DNA from: an uncultured Actinomycetes bacterium
GTDB lineage: Bacteria; Actinomycetota; Actinomycetes; Nanopelagicales; Nanopelagicaceae
NCBI GenBank assembly: GCA_903873185.1
Contig: CAIQNN010000010.1
Coordinates: 1-64,000, forward strand
DNA: 64,000 nt
Direction of reading: 5' to 3'
A program made the position numbers and the translations under genes. Of this stretch, positions 1 through 8,989 are shown piece by piece (position 1 is the first letter of the stretch; each line of letters opens with the position of its first letter). Below the pieces are notes generated by a model. That model was not told where the DNA came from, did no database searches, and was given only the letters and a program-made list of their open reading frames with translations.

Positions 1-29
1 CCGATCTTTAACTGAAAGGAAATTAGAAA

Positions 30-878
30 ATGCGAATTGCCCGCCTCGGAGCTTTTGAAGCCGAACGCCCCGCTGTAATTGTTTCGGACCAGGAGGCAGT
101 TTTCGTAGACGACCTAATAGCTGACTGGAATCGAGTTGAGCTCGAAAATGGGGCGCTAGAAAAGGTTCGTGCCGCCGATCTTGACTCAAGAGCGCGCGTA
201 TTGATTTCTGATTACCGCCTTGGCTCACCTGTAGCTCGTCCAACGAAAGCGATCTGTGTTGGCCTTAACTACCTCCAGCATGCGATTGAAACAGGAGCTA
301 CTCCGCCACCAGAGCCGATTGTTTTCATGAAAGCTCCAGATACCGTCATTGGCGGTAACGATGACATTATTATTCCGCCCGGTTCGCTTAAGACCGATTA
401 CGAAGTGGAAATCTGTGTTGTTATAGGTAAGAGCGCGCTCTATCTCGAATCGCCAGCACAGGCGAAGGAATACATCTTGGGGTACACAATTTCACAAGAT
501 ATTTCGGAGCGACACTGGCAGATAGAACGCCATGGCCAATGGATGAAGGGAAAATCATTTCCCTCCTTTAATCCGGTAGGACCATGGATCGTCACTGCAG
601 ATTCTTTCGAACCAGATGATGTTCGTCTTTGGTGCAAAGTCGATGGCGAAATGCGTCAAGATTCGCGAACCAATGACCTAATTTTCGGCATAAATCACTG
701 TGTCTGGTACATCAGCCAATTTATGGAACTTAAAGCTGGAGACATAATTAATACCGGAACGCCTCAAGGGGTCGGAATGGGATCAAACCCCACCAGATAC
801 TTACTTGGCGGCGAGGTTGTTGAAACCGGTATCGAAGGTATTGGGGAGCTTCGATCTCAGGTTAGGAATTACCGCTAA
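30..878 (+). CDS. Fumarylacetoacetate hydrolase (FAH) family protein, probable diketo-deoxy sugar-acid hydrolase
   Basis: A 282-residue protein whose FAH fold fills residues 70-280. The metal-binding acids are visible as E125 and E127 in TDYEVE and D157 in SQDISE, followed by the lysine-rich substrate loop WMKGKSFPSF at 171-180 and NTGTPQGVGMG near the C-terminus. This family cleaves C-C bonds of 2,4-diketo acids or decarboxylates 2-oxo acids; the KGKSF loop is like that of fumarylpyruvate and 2,4-diketo-3-deoxy-L-fuconate hydrolases. A GAAAGGA stretch lies upstream of the ATG. It ends against the convergent kinase-like gene. Given the sugar-acid dehydrogenases nearby, I infer cleavage of a diketo-deoxy aldonate to pyruvate plus a small acid; the exact substrate is not known. 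Confidence 0.85.
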   Translation: MRIARLGAFEAERPAVIVSDQEAVFVDDLIADWNRVELENGALEKVRAADLDSRARVLISDYRLGSPVARPTKAICVGLNYLQHAIETGATPPPEPIVFMKAPDTVIGGNDDIIIPPGSLKTDYEVEICVVIGKSALYLESPAQAKEYILGYTISQDISERHWQIERHGQWMKGKSFPSFNPVGPWIVTADSFEPDDVRLWCKVDGEMRQDSRTNDLIFGINHCVWYISQFMELKAGDIINTGTPQGVGMGSNPTRYLLGGEVVETGIEGIGELRSQVRNYR

Positions 879-1391
879 CTAACGCAGGGCTGCCAAGATT
901 TTTTCGGCATCGGCTTCGGGTGAATCTCCTAGTTCAATTATCAAGCTAGCCACCTGTCGGTAAAGCGGATCTCGGCGCTCATAACGATCGCGCACAATTT
1001 GAACGCCAGACTCAGTGATGGCCTGTCTACCAACCGTTCCGACCGATGCTCGTTCGATCGCGGTTTCAAGTGGGATTACTAAATAGATGGCATAAACGCT
1101 TTTTAGTTGTTCAAGAACGTGCTCATTCTCAACAACCGAGGCGGCGGCGCCAGAAATTACCGGCGCTGCTCCATCAATAACTCTGCTTATGAATTCGGCT
1201 TCAAATTTATGGAGTTCAGGAACTGAAAGTTTCGAAAGGTCTTCGATCGACATGGCACTCTGAATTGCTAAATCGGAATCGTTATCGATATATGGCCAAC
1301 CCAATTTGGCTGCCAAGATTTTCCCTAGCGTTGATTTTCCAACACCCATTGGGCCCATGAGAATTATCTTCTTCGGTGAAATCACTATCAC
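879..1391 (-). CDS. P-loop kinase of the shikimate/gluconate kinase superfamily
   Basis: A protein of about 170 residues with Walker A GPMGVGKST near the start and a DNDSD motif after strand 2, as in shikimate kinases. Other shikimate-kinase hallmarks are weak: the GGG motif reads SGAAAS, the shikimate-binding arginine before the FxxxE helix is not evident (HKFEAEF), and the lid reads VGRQAI. I place the start at GTG 1391 (or GTG 1385) because the longer reading to 1457 would run through the hairpin that follows the sugar-binding-protein gene and adds residues atypical for the family. It lies downstream of a ribose-type importer, so a role phosphorylating a sugar or sugar acid is as likely as shikimate. 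Both options are inference. Confidence 0.6.
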   Translation of the reverse strand: MIVISPKKIILMGPMGVGKSTLGKILAAKLGWPYIDNDSDLAIQSAMSIEDLSKLSVPELHKFEAEFISRVIDGAAPVISGAAASVVENEHVLEQLKSVYAIYLVIPLETAIERASVGTVGRQAITESGVQIVRDRYERRDPLYRQVASLIIELGDSPEADAEKILAALR

Positions 1392-1423
1392 TTTATACCA
1401 GTAGCGCCATAGATAATGAATTA

Positions 1424-1449
1424 CCCGGCCAGTAATGAAACCAGCCGGG
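1424..1449 (-). terminator. Stem-loop terminator candidate after the sugar-binding-protein gene
   Basis: Arms CCCGGC and GCCGGG pair perfectly. On the minus-strand RNA the stem extends to 9 bp through two G-U wobbles, which would be mismatches on the plus strand, so the structure suits minus-strand transcripts. The loop is 8 nt. The downstream tract (TAATTCATTATC) is only moderately U-rich, so termination may be partial. Confidence 0.45.
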
Positions 1450-1470
1450 CAATTCACATCAAGTTAGGGC

Positions 1471-2604
1471 TTACTTGCCCCAGATCTTCTTGTACTCGGT
1501 ACGGTAACCATTCTGTGGATCCCATACAGTTGCAGTTCCGGCGTTTGCCTTGGTTACAAGGTGAACAACTGGAACATATCCGCTGGCCTTAGCGCTGTTG
1601 AAGGCACGGTTGAATTCATCAACGATCTGCCAGCCCTGCATTGTCAAAGGCTCTGGAACTGTTACAGACTGGAATTGTCCAGAAGTGATTCGCTGGTATT
1701 CATCAGCTGATCCATCGCCAGCACCAACGTTATGTGGGAAGTCAGTACCCTTCTTGCCAGCTGCGCGTAGCGCTGCTGCCATTGGAGTTACGTAAAGTCC
1801 ACCATTGATTGATACTGAGTGAGTCCATGACTTACCGAACTTTGCAAGTAGCGCAGCGGTTTCAGTCTGAACGCGGGTTGCAGTGTCGTTTCCGATTGGA
1901 ATGTCGTCGTACTTTAGAAGCTTAAGTGAAGAACAGGTCTTAAGCTCGGCAACGATCTCGTCGGACTTTCCGTGAGCGAATGGGATTGACTTGTCGGTGA
2001 ATACGACGACGCCACCCTTGCCCTTTGAGTCATAGATGACCCAATCAGCAGAGATCTTTGAAACATCAGCACGAAGTGTTGTTACGTTGCTGAACAAACC
2101 AAGATCTGGTTGTGGGCCTGATGTTGCGGCTGCATGCCAACCAATAACCGGAATGTTTGCAGCTTTAGCGGAGTCAATTCCGGCCTTAACTGTTGCAGGA
2201 TCGAAGCCGCCGATGACAATTCCATCAGCCTTAAGAGTTACAGCCTGATCAACTGCAGCTGACATACCAGCTTGGGTGCCTTGACCGTCAAGTACGCGAA
2301 CAGTCCAACCAATTGCCTTGGCTGCCTCCTCAACGCCCTTTTCTGCTCCAGCAACGCCACCATTTTGCATGGTTTGAGCTACGTAGATGATGGTCTTTCC
2401 AGTTGCTGCCTTAGGACCAGTCTTTGGACCATCCCATGGAGCTTTAACAGCAACAGAAGCATTTACAGCTTTTGTAGCCTTTGCGAGAGCAGCTGAGCAA
2501 ACAGCTGAGGATGCAGCGTTGGCGCCGGTTGCAGCAAAAGCTGAACCTGCGATCAAAACTGCCGCTGCACTGAATGCAACTGCGCGCTTTGTAAGTACGT
2601 TCAC
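1471..2604 (-). CDS. Sugar ABC transporter substrate-binding protein (RbsB-like)
   Basis: A 377-residue exported protein with a signal peptide (basic MNVLTKRAV, hydrophobic core, AxA-type end near residue 30) and a type-1 periplasmic binding fold (Peripla_BP_4). It captures a sugar or sugar derivative for the permease and ATPase encoded just upstream. The start is GTG 2604, supported by AGGAG spaced 4 nt before it. A 48-nt gap separates it from the permease, and a stem-loop follows its stop. The family binds ribose, xylose, galactose, inositol and similar molecules; the ligand cannot be read from the sequence, though the sugar-acid genes around it suggest a hexuronate-, aldonate- or pentose-like compound. 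Confidence 0.88.
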   Translation of the reverse strand: MNVLTKRAVAFSAAAVLIAGSAFAATGANAASSAVCSAALAKATKAVNASVAVKAPWDGPKTGPKAATGKTIIYVAQTMQNGGVAGAEKGVEEAAKAIGWTVRVLDGQGTQAGMSAAVDQAVTLKADGIVIGGFDPATVKAGIDSAKAANIPVIGWHAAATSGPQPDLGLFSNVTTLRADVSKISADWVIYDSKGKGGVVVFTDKSIPFAHGKSDEIVAELKTCSSLKLLKYDDIPIGNDTATRVQTETAALLAKFGKSWTHSVSINGGLYVTPMAAALRAAGKKGTDFPHNVGAGDGSADEYQRITSGQFQSVTVPEPLTMQGWQIVDEFNRAFNSAKASGYVPVVHLVTKANAGTATVWDPQNGYRTEYKKIWGK

Positions 2605-2652
2605 GTGTCTCCTTATATTTGGTATTGGTTGATATTTTGGACGGATGCGGAT

Positions 2653-3681
2653 TTAGTTTTCGTTTGTTTCCATGCTTCTTCGCGAAGCTTCAGCACCAGA
2701 CTTCAAGCGGCGTCGTGCTGAATAGCCGGCTAAGCCAACTGCAGCAAGTAACGTAAGTCCGTTAAAGAGTGGTGTTACCCAGAAATCAGCTCCCAACTGC
2801 TGAATGCCAGATACTCCGATTGCAAGAATGGCAACCGCAACCAAAGTTCCAAGCGCGTTTGCTCTTCCGAGGCGAATCGTTGTTGAGCCTAAAAGAGCGC
2901 CAACAAATGCAGGAAGTAAGTACTCGCCACCAATACTTGGGTTTCCAACTTGTTGTTGGGCGGCGAGAATGCAACCTGCAAAACCAGTTACACATGATGC
3001 GGCAACGAATGCTGTGATGACATAGCGTCGCTTAGGGATTCCAATAAGTTCAGCGGCCCTGGGGTTTGAGCCAATGACATAAAGTCCACGGCCGGCAGGC
3101 AAGAGTTCCAGATAGACCGCCAAAATAATTACTAGCGTGACAACGTAGTAAGCCGATATCGGTAATCCGAATACGTGCGCGTCGATCAAATTCGTAAATC
3201 CTTTTGGTAAGCCTTGTTGTGGCGGAACAATTCGACCACCACCTGTGATCCAGCCACTAAGCGCATAGAGCACGCTCCCCGTTCCCAATGTTGCGATGAA
3301 GGAATCGATCTGGGCAAATTCAACGAGCAAGCCATTAATTAAGCCGACTACAGCCATGCCAAGAATTGAAAGGATGCAGATCAGTGGCCAGGCAACATGA
3401 GTGTTAACGATCATCCACATAACTACTACGTGTGTCAGACCAATTCCGTATCCCATCGAAAGATCGAACTTGGCAGTAACAATTGGGATCATGGCGCCAA
3501 GTGCCAATAGCGCGGGGATACTTTGATTGGAAAGCATGCCGCGCAAGTTTGAAATTGTCGGATAGGTGCTAGGCAAGAGCAATGAGAAGACGACGAAGAT
3601 AATTACCATCAGAATTGGAAGGCCTAAGGTTCCAATTCTCAGTGCAAGAGACTGCGATTCATTCCCATTTTTCTTTGCCAT
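2653..3681 (-). CDS. Sugar ABC transporter permease (RbsC-like)
   Basis: A 342-residue, highly hydrophobic protein with about eight to ten membrane segments and the BPD_transp_2 (AraH/RbsC) pattern, including the GSNPRAAELIGI loop with the following YVITAF helix that contacts the ATPase in this family. It would form the inner-membrane channel of the importer. Its ATG overlaps the stop of the ATPase gene (TAATG), so the two are translationally coupled. A basic C-terminal tail (SARRRLKSG) ends the protein. Only one permease gene is present, so it should homodimerise. Confidence 0.9.
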   Translation of the reverse strand: MAKKNGNESQSLALRIGTLGLPILMVIIFVVFSLLLPSTYPTISNLRGMLSNQSIPALLALGAMIPIVTAKFDLSMGYGIGLTHVVVMWMIVNTHVAWPLICILSILGMAVVGLINGLLVEFAQIDSFIATLGTGSVLYALSGWITGGGRIVPPQQGLPKGFTNLIDAHVFGLPISAYYVVTLVIILAVYLELLPAGRGLYVIGSNPRAAELIGIPKRRYVITAFVAASCVTGFAGCILAAQQQVGNPSIGGEYLLPAFVGALLGSTTIRLGRANALGTLVAVAILAIGVSGIQQLGADFWVTPLFNGLTLLAAVGLAGYSARRRLKSGAEASRRSMETNEN

Positions 3682-5159
3682 TAATGTGCCTCTACATTCG
3701 CTCTTGATGCATATGTGACCAGGTTTTCGACGGTTATCTCAGATCTTTGAAGCTCGGCAACGATCTCACCCTCCGAAAAAACGATTGCGCGATGGGCCAT
3801 CAGGGCGACTTCTTCGAAATCGGTTGAGACCAGAAGAATTGCAACTTTGTTTCTAGTCGCATCTTGAATAAGAGAGTAGATATCAGTCTTGGCGCCAACA
3901 TCGACACCCGCTGTTGGCTCTTCGAGCACAATGACTTTACGCTCCATGCTCAACCAACGACCCAAAATAACTTTTTGCTGATTTCCGCCAGACAATGTGG
4001 CAATAGCCAATTCCGTCTGACGCGGTTTTACATTGAACTTTTCGTTAATTTCTTTGGCGGCGACTTTTTCTTTGCTCTTGTGAATTAATTGCCAAGGGTG
4101 CAGACCACGAGCTTTGAGATTAGGGAATAGATTCTCGCGAACCGTAAGTTCCATACACAAGCCTTCTTCAGCTCTACTGCTTGTGATTAATGAAATTCCT
4201 TTGCTGACGGCTTCCCCGATGGCGGTCTTAAATTCAACACCGTCAATTGCAATTGAACCAGATTCTTTTGGCAGCACACCGGCGATCATCCGACCAAGTT
4301 CGCGTTGGCCCGCGCCGTTCAGCCCAATGAGTCCTAGAACTTCGCCCTCGAAGAGTTCTAGTGATGCATTGGAGACGCGCGTAGAAGAAACATTTTGAAC
4401 TTTTAGCACTGAACGACCTTGTGAAATTGCTCCTAAATCAAAGCGAGCGCTCTCTTTTCCAACAATCGCTCGCACCAGTGATGCCGGACTGAAAGTTCCA
4501 ATAGGGCCATCTTCTCGTAAAACGCCGTCGCGAAGAACGGCTACGCGATCTGAAACTTTGAAAATTTCATCGAGTCGATGTGAAACATAAACAATTGCAA
4601 CGCCTTGATCACGCAAACCGCGAAGTACTTCAAAAAGATGTTCGCAGTCGCTACTGTGCAACGAGGCGGTTGGTTCATCTAGTACCAGTACATCTGACTG
4701 GTTATAGAGCGCACGGGCAATAGCTACTAATGAGCGATCAGCGCGGTTCAGAGTGTTAATTTGCGCGGTCACCGAAATATGAGGAGCCACATTCTTGAGT
4801 GCTTCTTCGGCCATTTCGCGAACGCCAGACCAGCTGATGAAACCGTTCTTCATTGGGTAGCGAGCGCCCAGGGCAACTGACTCGGCAACGGTCATCCATT
4901 CCACAAGTCCAAGATCTTGATGAATAAAAGCAAAGCGAACATCTTCAACACTTCCGCCAGTTGCAGATGTAATGGTTCCGGAGTCCGCGGAATAAATACC
5001 CGCCAGAATTTTAATGATGGTGGATTTTCCGGCACCGTTTGCACCTAAGAGTGCCAAGACCTCGCCGGCACGAATATCGATCGTTAAATCATTCAAAGCC
5101 TGAGTCGCGCCGAATCGTTTAGAAACATGGGAGATGCTCACAACAGTTTCTTGCGCCAT
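3681..5159 (-). CDS. Sugar ABC transporter ATPase with two nucleotide-binding domains (RbsA-like)
   Basis: A 492-residue protein made of two fused ATPase domains, as in RbsA, XylG and MglA. The first has Walker A LGANGAGKST and Walker B VLVLDEPTASL; its signature region is degenerate (LNRADRSLVAIARAL). The second keeps LSGGNQQKV and a Walker B ending in LEEPT, the imbalance usual for this family. I chose ATG 5159 because AGGGGGG lies just upstream of it; the frame stays open to 5222 but no comparable ribosome site is there. It heads the permease/binding-protein genes and lies 107 nt after the IclR gene, so one transcript is likely. Confidence 0.9.
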   Translation of the reverse strand: MAQETVVSISHVSKRFGATQALNDLTIDIRAGEVLALLGANGAGKSTIIKILAGIYSADSGTITSATGGSVEDVRFAFIHQDLGLVEWMTVAESVALGARYPMKNGFISWSGVREMAEEALKNVAPHISVTAQINTLNRADRSLVAIARALYNQSDVLVLDEPTASLHSSDCEHLFEVLRGLRDQGVAIVYVSHRLDEIFKVSDRVAVLRDGVLREDGPIGTFSPASLVRAIVGKESARFDLGAISQGRSVLKVQNVSSTRVSNASLELFEGEVLGLIGLNGAGQRELGRMIAGVLPKESGSIAIDGVEFKTAIGEAVSKGISLITSSRAEEGLCMELTVRENLFPNLKARGLHPWQLIHKSKEKVAAKEINEKFNVKPRQTELAIATLSGGNQQKVILGRWLSMERKVIVLEEPTAGVDVGAKTDIYSLIQDATRNKVAILLVSTDFEEVALMAHRAIVFSEGEIVAELQRSEITVENLVTYASRANVEAH

Positions 5160-5266
5160 TGCACCCCCCTTTCCCTTTTGCCCAGATTCAAGGCGAGTAG
5201 AAAGTAAACCCAAACCCTCCAAAGTGTTATGCAGTGTCCAGCCGTTTGGGCGGGTTTATCAAATTG

Positions 5267-6049
5267 TTATGAACGCGTTACCAACGGGTTCGAGAGCCCT
5301 TTAGCCAGCGCAAAAAGGTCATTTAGGAGCGCTCGTTTAAATTCTGGGGTTAGCCGCTGTTTTAACACGGTAGCCGATACCGCGACATTGGAGGTATCCC
5401 CACGAAATCCATTTACGGCAACTGCAAAGCAGATTACCCCCAGCGTTGTCTCTTCATCGTCAACGGCATATGAGTTCTTTCTGGCTTCAGCCAGCATTTT
5501 GGATAGTTCAGCCACGTTCTTAACGGATTTACTGGTGAGTTGAACGAAGGCCGAGGGCTTTTCGCGATACCGCTCTTCAGCTTCGCCAAGTGGAAGAAGT
5601 GCCATCAGCGCCTTTCCCGTTGCAGTGCAAACTGCCGGAAAGCGATCACCAATATTTGCAGTTAATCGAATTTGTTGTCGCCCCTCGTACTTACCTAAAT
5701 AAAGAACATCGGTTCCATCTAAAATCGCGATTCGGGAAGATTCGCGCGAAAGAATCGGCAAGCTCGCACAGAGGTCGTAATACTCTCGGAGGGAATCGAC
5801 GCTGGCCAAATAGTGACCACCCAACTCAACCAGCTTTCTTCCCAGGGCATAGCCGTTCTCACGGCGAACTAACATTCCGGCTTCAAGTAGCTCTAGACAG
5901 ATATTGGCCGTTGATGATTTGGGCAGATTCAATTGCCGAGCAATTTCATTACTGCCAAGTGCTTGACCTGATTGACCAATTAAGTCCAAAATTGCCGCTG
6001 CGCGCGCGACTGCAGGAACCAGATGGTTGCCTTCAGATTCCTCGCTCAT
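5267..6049 (-). CDS. IclR-family transcriptional regulator
   Basis: A 260-residue protein with an N-terminal winged helix-turn-helix (residues 10-75, SNEIARQLNLPKSSTANI as recognition region) and the C-terminal IclR effector domain (GKALMALLP, DDEETTLGVICFAV). IclR proteins bind a small acid or sugar-derived effector and repress or activate neighbouring catabolic genes. It lies between the importer genes on its own strand and the divergent cyclase-dehydrogenase operon, so it probably controls both. The effector is unknown. Confidence 0.9.
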   Translation of the reverse strand: MSEESEGNHLVPAVARAAAILDLIGQSGQALGSNEIARQLNLPKSSTANICLELLEAGMLVRRENGYALGRKLVELGGHYLASVDSLREYYDLCASLPILSRESSRIAILDGTDVLYLGKYEGRQQIRLTANIGDRFPAVCTATGKALMALLPLGEAEERYREKPSAFVQLTSKSVKNVAELSKMLAEARKNSYAVDDEETTLGVICFAVAVNGFRGDTSNVAVSATVLKQRLTPEFKRALLNDLFALAKGLSNPLVTRS

Positions 6050-6150
6050 TAAAACCCAACCCTCTGGACGCTACACAGCATCCTGCTAATGTCGGACAGT
6101 ACTTGGCAAGGACCCTGTGATCAAGAGGAAAAAGAATTGGAAGTGGTGTG
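6050..6150. promoter_or_regulatory. Divergent intergenic region with a short palindrome, possible IclR operator
   Basis: This 101-bp gap separates the IclR gene (leftward) from the cyclase operon (rightward) and must hold both promoters. TGTCGGACA at 6090-6098 is a perfect 4-bp dyad around one base, the only clear symmetry here. GGAAG at 6139-6143 is the ribosome site of the cyclase gene. The operator assignment is inference from position. Confidence 0.3.
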
Positions 6151-7101
6151 ATGAGTTCAGAGAAGCAGAGTTTCGACAACGGGCCGGCCATGACTTTTGC
6201 CGAATTTGATTCCATTTTTGAAAGCACTAAAACCTGGTCCCAATATTCCGCAGCCAATATTGAACGTGGCGCACTAAATTTTATTGACGCTGATGTTGTT
6301 AAGAATTCGCTTAGCTTCGTAAAATCTGGCCGTGTAATTCCGTTATCACTAGCGTGGAACACAGTTGCTGGGTTAGATAATTCTAAACCGGCGCTTCATT
6401 ACATGACCGAGCTCGGTGATGATGAAGCGCCAGAACCTACGGCAAATAAGGACTTCATTGGTATCGATTATCACGGCAAAGCTTCTAGCCACCTTGATGC
6501 TCCCACGCATATTGCATATCGCGATCAACTATTCGGCGGAAAAAAGTCTAGTGAAGTTGTAAATTCTCAAGGTTCTAGTTGGGCCACGGTAGACAAGCTC
6601 GGCCCAATCGTTACTCGCGGCGTACTTCTGGATGCCGCGTTACTAATAGGTGCTGACTGGTTAGAACCAGGGACTGCAGTTAAAGCCGCAGATATTCTTC
6701 GGATGGAAGAGAAATTTGGTTTCAAAATTCAAAAGGGCGATTGTGTTCTTTTACGAAGCGGTCACTTTGCTCGCCGCGAAAAGCTTGGGGTTTGGGATCC
6801 AAGTAACCTTTCTGCTGGGTTTTACGTTGATGCAATGCAACTATTTAAGGAACGCCAAGTTTCAGTTATCGGCGCCGATGGCGATAGCGATGTTCGACCT
6901 TCGCCGGTCGAAGGGGTTGGTTCACCGATTCATGTTTTAGCGTTACCAGCAATGGGGATTCCGCTTCTTGATAATCTGCAATTGGAAGGTTTGGCGGCAG
7001 CTTGTGTCGAAGAGAATCGTTGGACTTTTCAAATAACTATTGCGCCACTTAATATTCCCAGAGGCACTGGTTCACCTGTCAATCCCGTGGCGGTTCTATA
7101 G
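6151..7101 (+). CDS. Cyclase family protein (PF04199, metal-dependent hydrolase fold)
   Basis: A 316-residue protein of the cyclase/kynurenine-formamidase fold. The family metal motif HxGTHxDxPxH is represented by YHGKASSHLDAPTHI, about a third of the way in, and the later GADGDSDVRPSP and HVLALPAMGIP regions are typical. Members hydrolyse amides or lactone-like rings, or convert polyketide and isatin-like compounds. ATG 6151 is preferred over GTG 6148 because GGAAG ends 7 nt before it. The stop overlaps the next start (TAGTG), so this is the first gene of a three-gene operon with two dehydrogenases. In this context a lactonase or dehydratase acting on a sugar-acid intermediate is possible, but not shown. 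Confidence 0.8.
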   Translation: MSSEKQSFDNGPAMTFAEFDSIFESTKTWSQYSAANIERGALNFIDADVVKNSLSFVKSGRVIPLSLAWNTVAGLDNSKPALHYMTELGDDEAPEPTANKDFIGIDYHGKASSHLDAPTHIAYRDQLFGGKKSSEVVNSQGSSWATVDKLGPIVTRGVLLDAALLIGADWLEPGTAVKAADILRMEEKFGFKIQKGDCVLLRSGHFARREKLGVWDPSNLSAGFYVDAMQLFKERQVSVIGADGDSDVRPSPVEGVGSPIHVLALPAMGIPLLDNLQLEGLAAACVEENRWTFQITIAPLNIPRGTGSPVNPVAVL

Positions 7102-8120
7102 TGAGTTTTCGAGTTGGGCTTTCCTCTGATTTAAATAATGGTTCGGGCGGTTTTTCTTGGGGCGATATTGCCATTGAAACGCTTGCTCCCCTTTCTTGGG
7201 AGTTCTTGAAACCTACGGGCCGAGATTTCACCCCTGAATCAGTAGCTGGCTTTGATGCCATAGCATTCTCAGCTCCTGGAGTTACCGCTAACTCATTTGC
7301 ATCGTCTGAAACCTCGCCCCTAATAATCGCTCGCTTCGGAGTCGGTTATGACAATATTGACTTGGCAGCCTGCACCGCAGCTGGCGTCGCGCTAACGATC
7401 ACGCCCGATGGCTCCAAAAAACCAGTAGCAACTGCAGCGTTAACGCTAGTGCTTTCAACAATTCACCGACTTCATCAAAAGATGAACACCGCGACAAATA
7501 GTCAGTGGAATCAACGCCTTAACGGCCTGGGTCAGGGGCTGAATGGCAAGACTGTGGCGACCATCGGTTTGGGCAATATTGCTACTGAATTTTTTCGTTT
7601 AATCGCTCCTTTTGATTGCAAACGAATTGCCTTTGATCCATGGAAGCGCCAAGACGAGGCGGATCAGCACGACGTGACTTTGGTGGAGCTCGATGCGCTC
7701 ATGAGCTCGGCCGATATTGTGGTTGTGCTTGCAACCCTTTCTCCCGAAACTCATCATTTGATAAACCGAGATCGCCTATCTCTAATGAAGTCCAATGCGG
7801 TATTGATCAACATTTCTCGTGGACCAATCGTTGACGAACAGGCTTTGATTGAAGTTTTGGAAAGTGGCGCAATCGCTGGAGCTGGATTAGATGTATTTGA
7901 AACCGAACCACCAGCAACCGAGAGTCCACTATTAAGACTTCAAAATGTAATCGCTACACCGCACAACATTGCCTGGACGGATGAACTTGCCCTTGGAATG
8001 GGAACCAGCGCCTTCACTGCTATCTCCGCAATTTCTAACGGCCAGATCCCACAATTTGTTGTAAATAAAGATGTCCTAGAAACCAAACAATTCAAAGCGA
8101 AGTTGGCAAAATGGCAATGA
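7101..8120 (+). CDS. D-isomer-specific 2-hydroxyacid dehydrogenase (SerA/GyaR-like)
   Basis: A 339-residue NAD(P)-dependent dehydrogenase. The Rossmann motif is GLGNIA, the catalytic arginine lies in NISRGPIVDE, the glutamate in DVFETEPP and the histidine in TPHNIAWT, so the active-site triad is complete. The family interconverts 2-oxo acids and D-2-hydroxy acids. GTG 7101 shares a base with the cyclase stop, and its own end overlaps the next gene. It lacks the ACT-type C-terminal domain of long SerA proteins. With the cyclase and the beta-hydroxyacid dehydrogenase it probably handles successive steps of one pathway; the substrate is unknown. Confidence 0.85.
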   Translation: MSFRVGLSSDLNNGSGGFSWGDIAIETLAPLSWEFLKPTGRDFTPESVAGFDAIAFSAPGVTANSFASSETSPLIIARFGVGYDNIDLAACTAAGVALTITPDGSKKPVATAALTLVLSTIHRLHQKMNTATNSQWNQRLNGLGQGLNGKTVATIGLGNIATEFFRLIAPFDCKRIAFDPWKRQDEADQHDVTLVELDALMSSADIVVVLATLSPETHHLINRDRLSLMKSNAVLINISRGPIVDEQALIEVLESGAIAGAGLDVFETEPPATESPLLRLQNVIATPHNIAWTDELALGMGTSAFTAISAISNGQIPQFVVNKDVLETKQFKAKLAKWQ

Positions 8121-8989
8121 CACTCAGGAATCAGAGCGTTGCAGTTATTGGTCTCGGGGCGATTGGTCTACCAATAGCAATCAATCTCGCAAAAGCCGGA
8201 GTTAGCGTCCAGGTTTGGAATCGATCAGATGCATCCGCAATCTCGGCGGTCGCAGCTGGAGCTGTCAGAGTAGATGACATTTCCTTAATTGATGCCGCAA
8301 TCGTTTTAACTGTTCTTCCAGATATGCCGCAAGTTACTGAGCTACTGGATAATGGCTTAGAAGCAGCCTTGAAACCAAAGGATGTTTTAGTAATCATGGG
8401 AACAGTTTCGCCGGTGGCAGTTCCAGAACTTGGAAAGCGCTTAAGTTCGCTAGGGATTCAATTACTCGATGCCCCGGTTAGTGGTGGTGACATTGGTGCC
8501 CAGAACGCAACCCTTTCGATCATGGTTGGTGGCGACCCAGAAGTATTGAAATTAGTTGAGCCCACTTTCTTGAAAATTGGTACTACGGTTAAACATCTTG
8601 GGCCGCTTGGTGCTGGAGAACTTGCAAAAGCCTGTAACCAAATTGTTGTTGCCCTTACCTTGGCAGCCTTAGCTGAATCAGTAACTTTGGCGCGAAAGGC
8701 AGGATTGGATACCAAAGTCGTCCTAGATATCTTGGCTGGCGGGTTAGCGAATTCGCAAGCGCTTACTGTCAAACGGGGAAAGTATGAGTCTGATAATTAC
8801 GCACCCGGTGGTTCAGCCACATTTCAATTAAAGGATCTCCGTTTTGCGTTGGAAGCCGGAAGAGATACTGGCACCGCTTTACCCATTACCGAAGAAGTAG
8901 CGAAGTTATATGAGGCACTGATCGCCAATGGCGATGGCGCCTTGGATCACAGCGGAATTATCAGAGAAATCGAGCGTAGAAGTAACTAG
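8111..8989 (+). CDS. Beta-hydroxyacid dehydrogenase (3-hydroxyisobutyrate / tartronate semialdehyde reductase family)
   Basis: A 292-residue protein with an N-terminal Rossmann motif GLGAIGLPIA, the substrate signature DAPVSGGDIGA, a catalytic lysine in GELAKACNQ near residue 175, and the C-terminal helical domain with LKDLRFALEAG. Relatives include 3-hydroxyisobutyrate dehydrogenase, GarR/GlxR and glyoxylate/succinic semialdehyde reductases. It starts inside the end of the preceding gene; ATG 8117, giving an ATGA overlap, is an alternative start. It ends with a 4-bp overlap against a convergent dehydrogenase. In a sugar-acid cluster a GarR-like role is attractive, but the substrate is not determined. 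Confidence 0.85.
   Translation: MAMTLRNQSVAVIGLGAIGLPIAINLAKAGVSVQVWNRSDASAISAVAAGAVRVDDISLIDAAIVLTVLPDMPQVTELLDNGLEAALKPKDVLVIMGTVSPVAVPELGKRLSSLGIQLLDAPVSGGDIGAQNATLSIMVGGDPEVLKLVEPTFLKIGTTVKHLGPLGAGELAKACNQIVVALTLAALAESVTLARKAGLDTKVVLDILAGGLANSQALTVKRGKYESDNYAPGGSATFQLKDLRFALEAGRDTGTALPITEEVAKLYEALIANGDGALDHSGIIREIERRSN

Noticed and set aside
5590-6120. A 176-codon open frame on the plus strand opposite the IclR gene
   Set aside because: It lies antisense to a well-supported regulator, has no ribosome site or recognisable domain, and its composition looks like a reading of the complementary strand.
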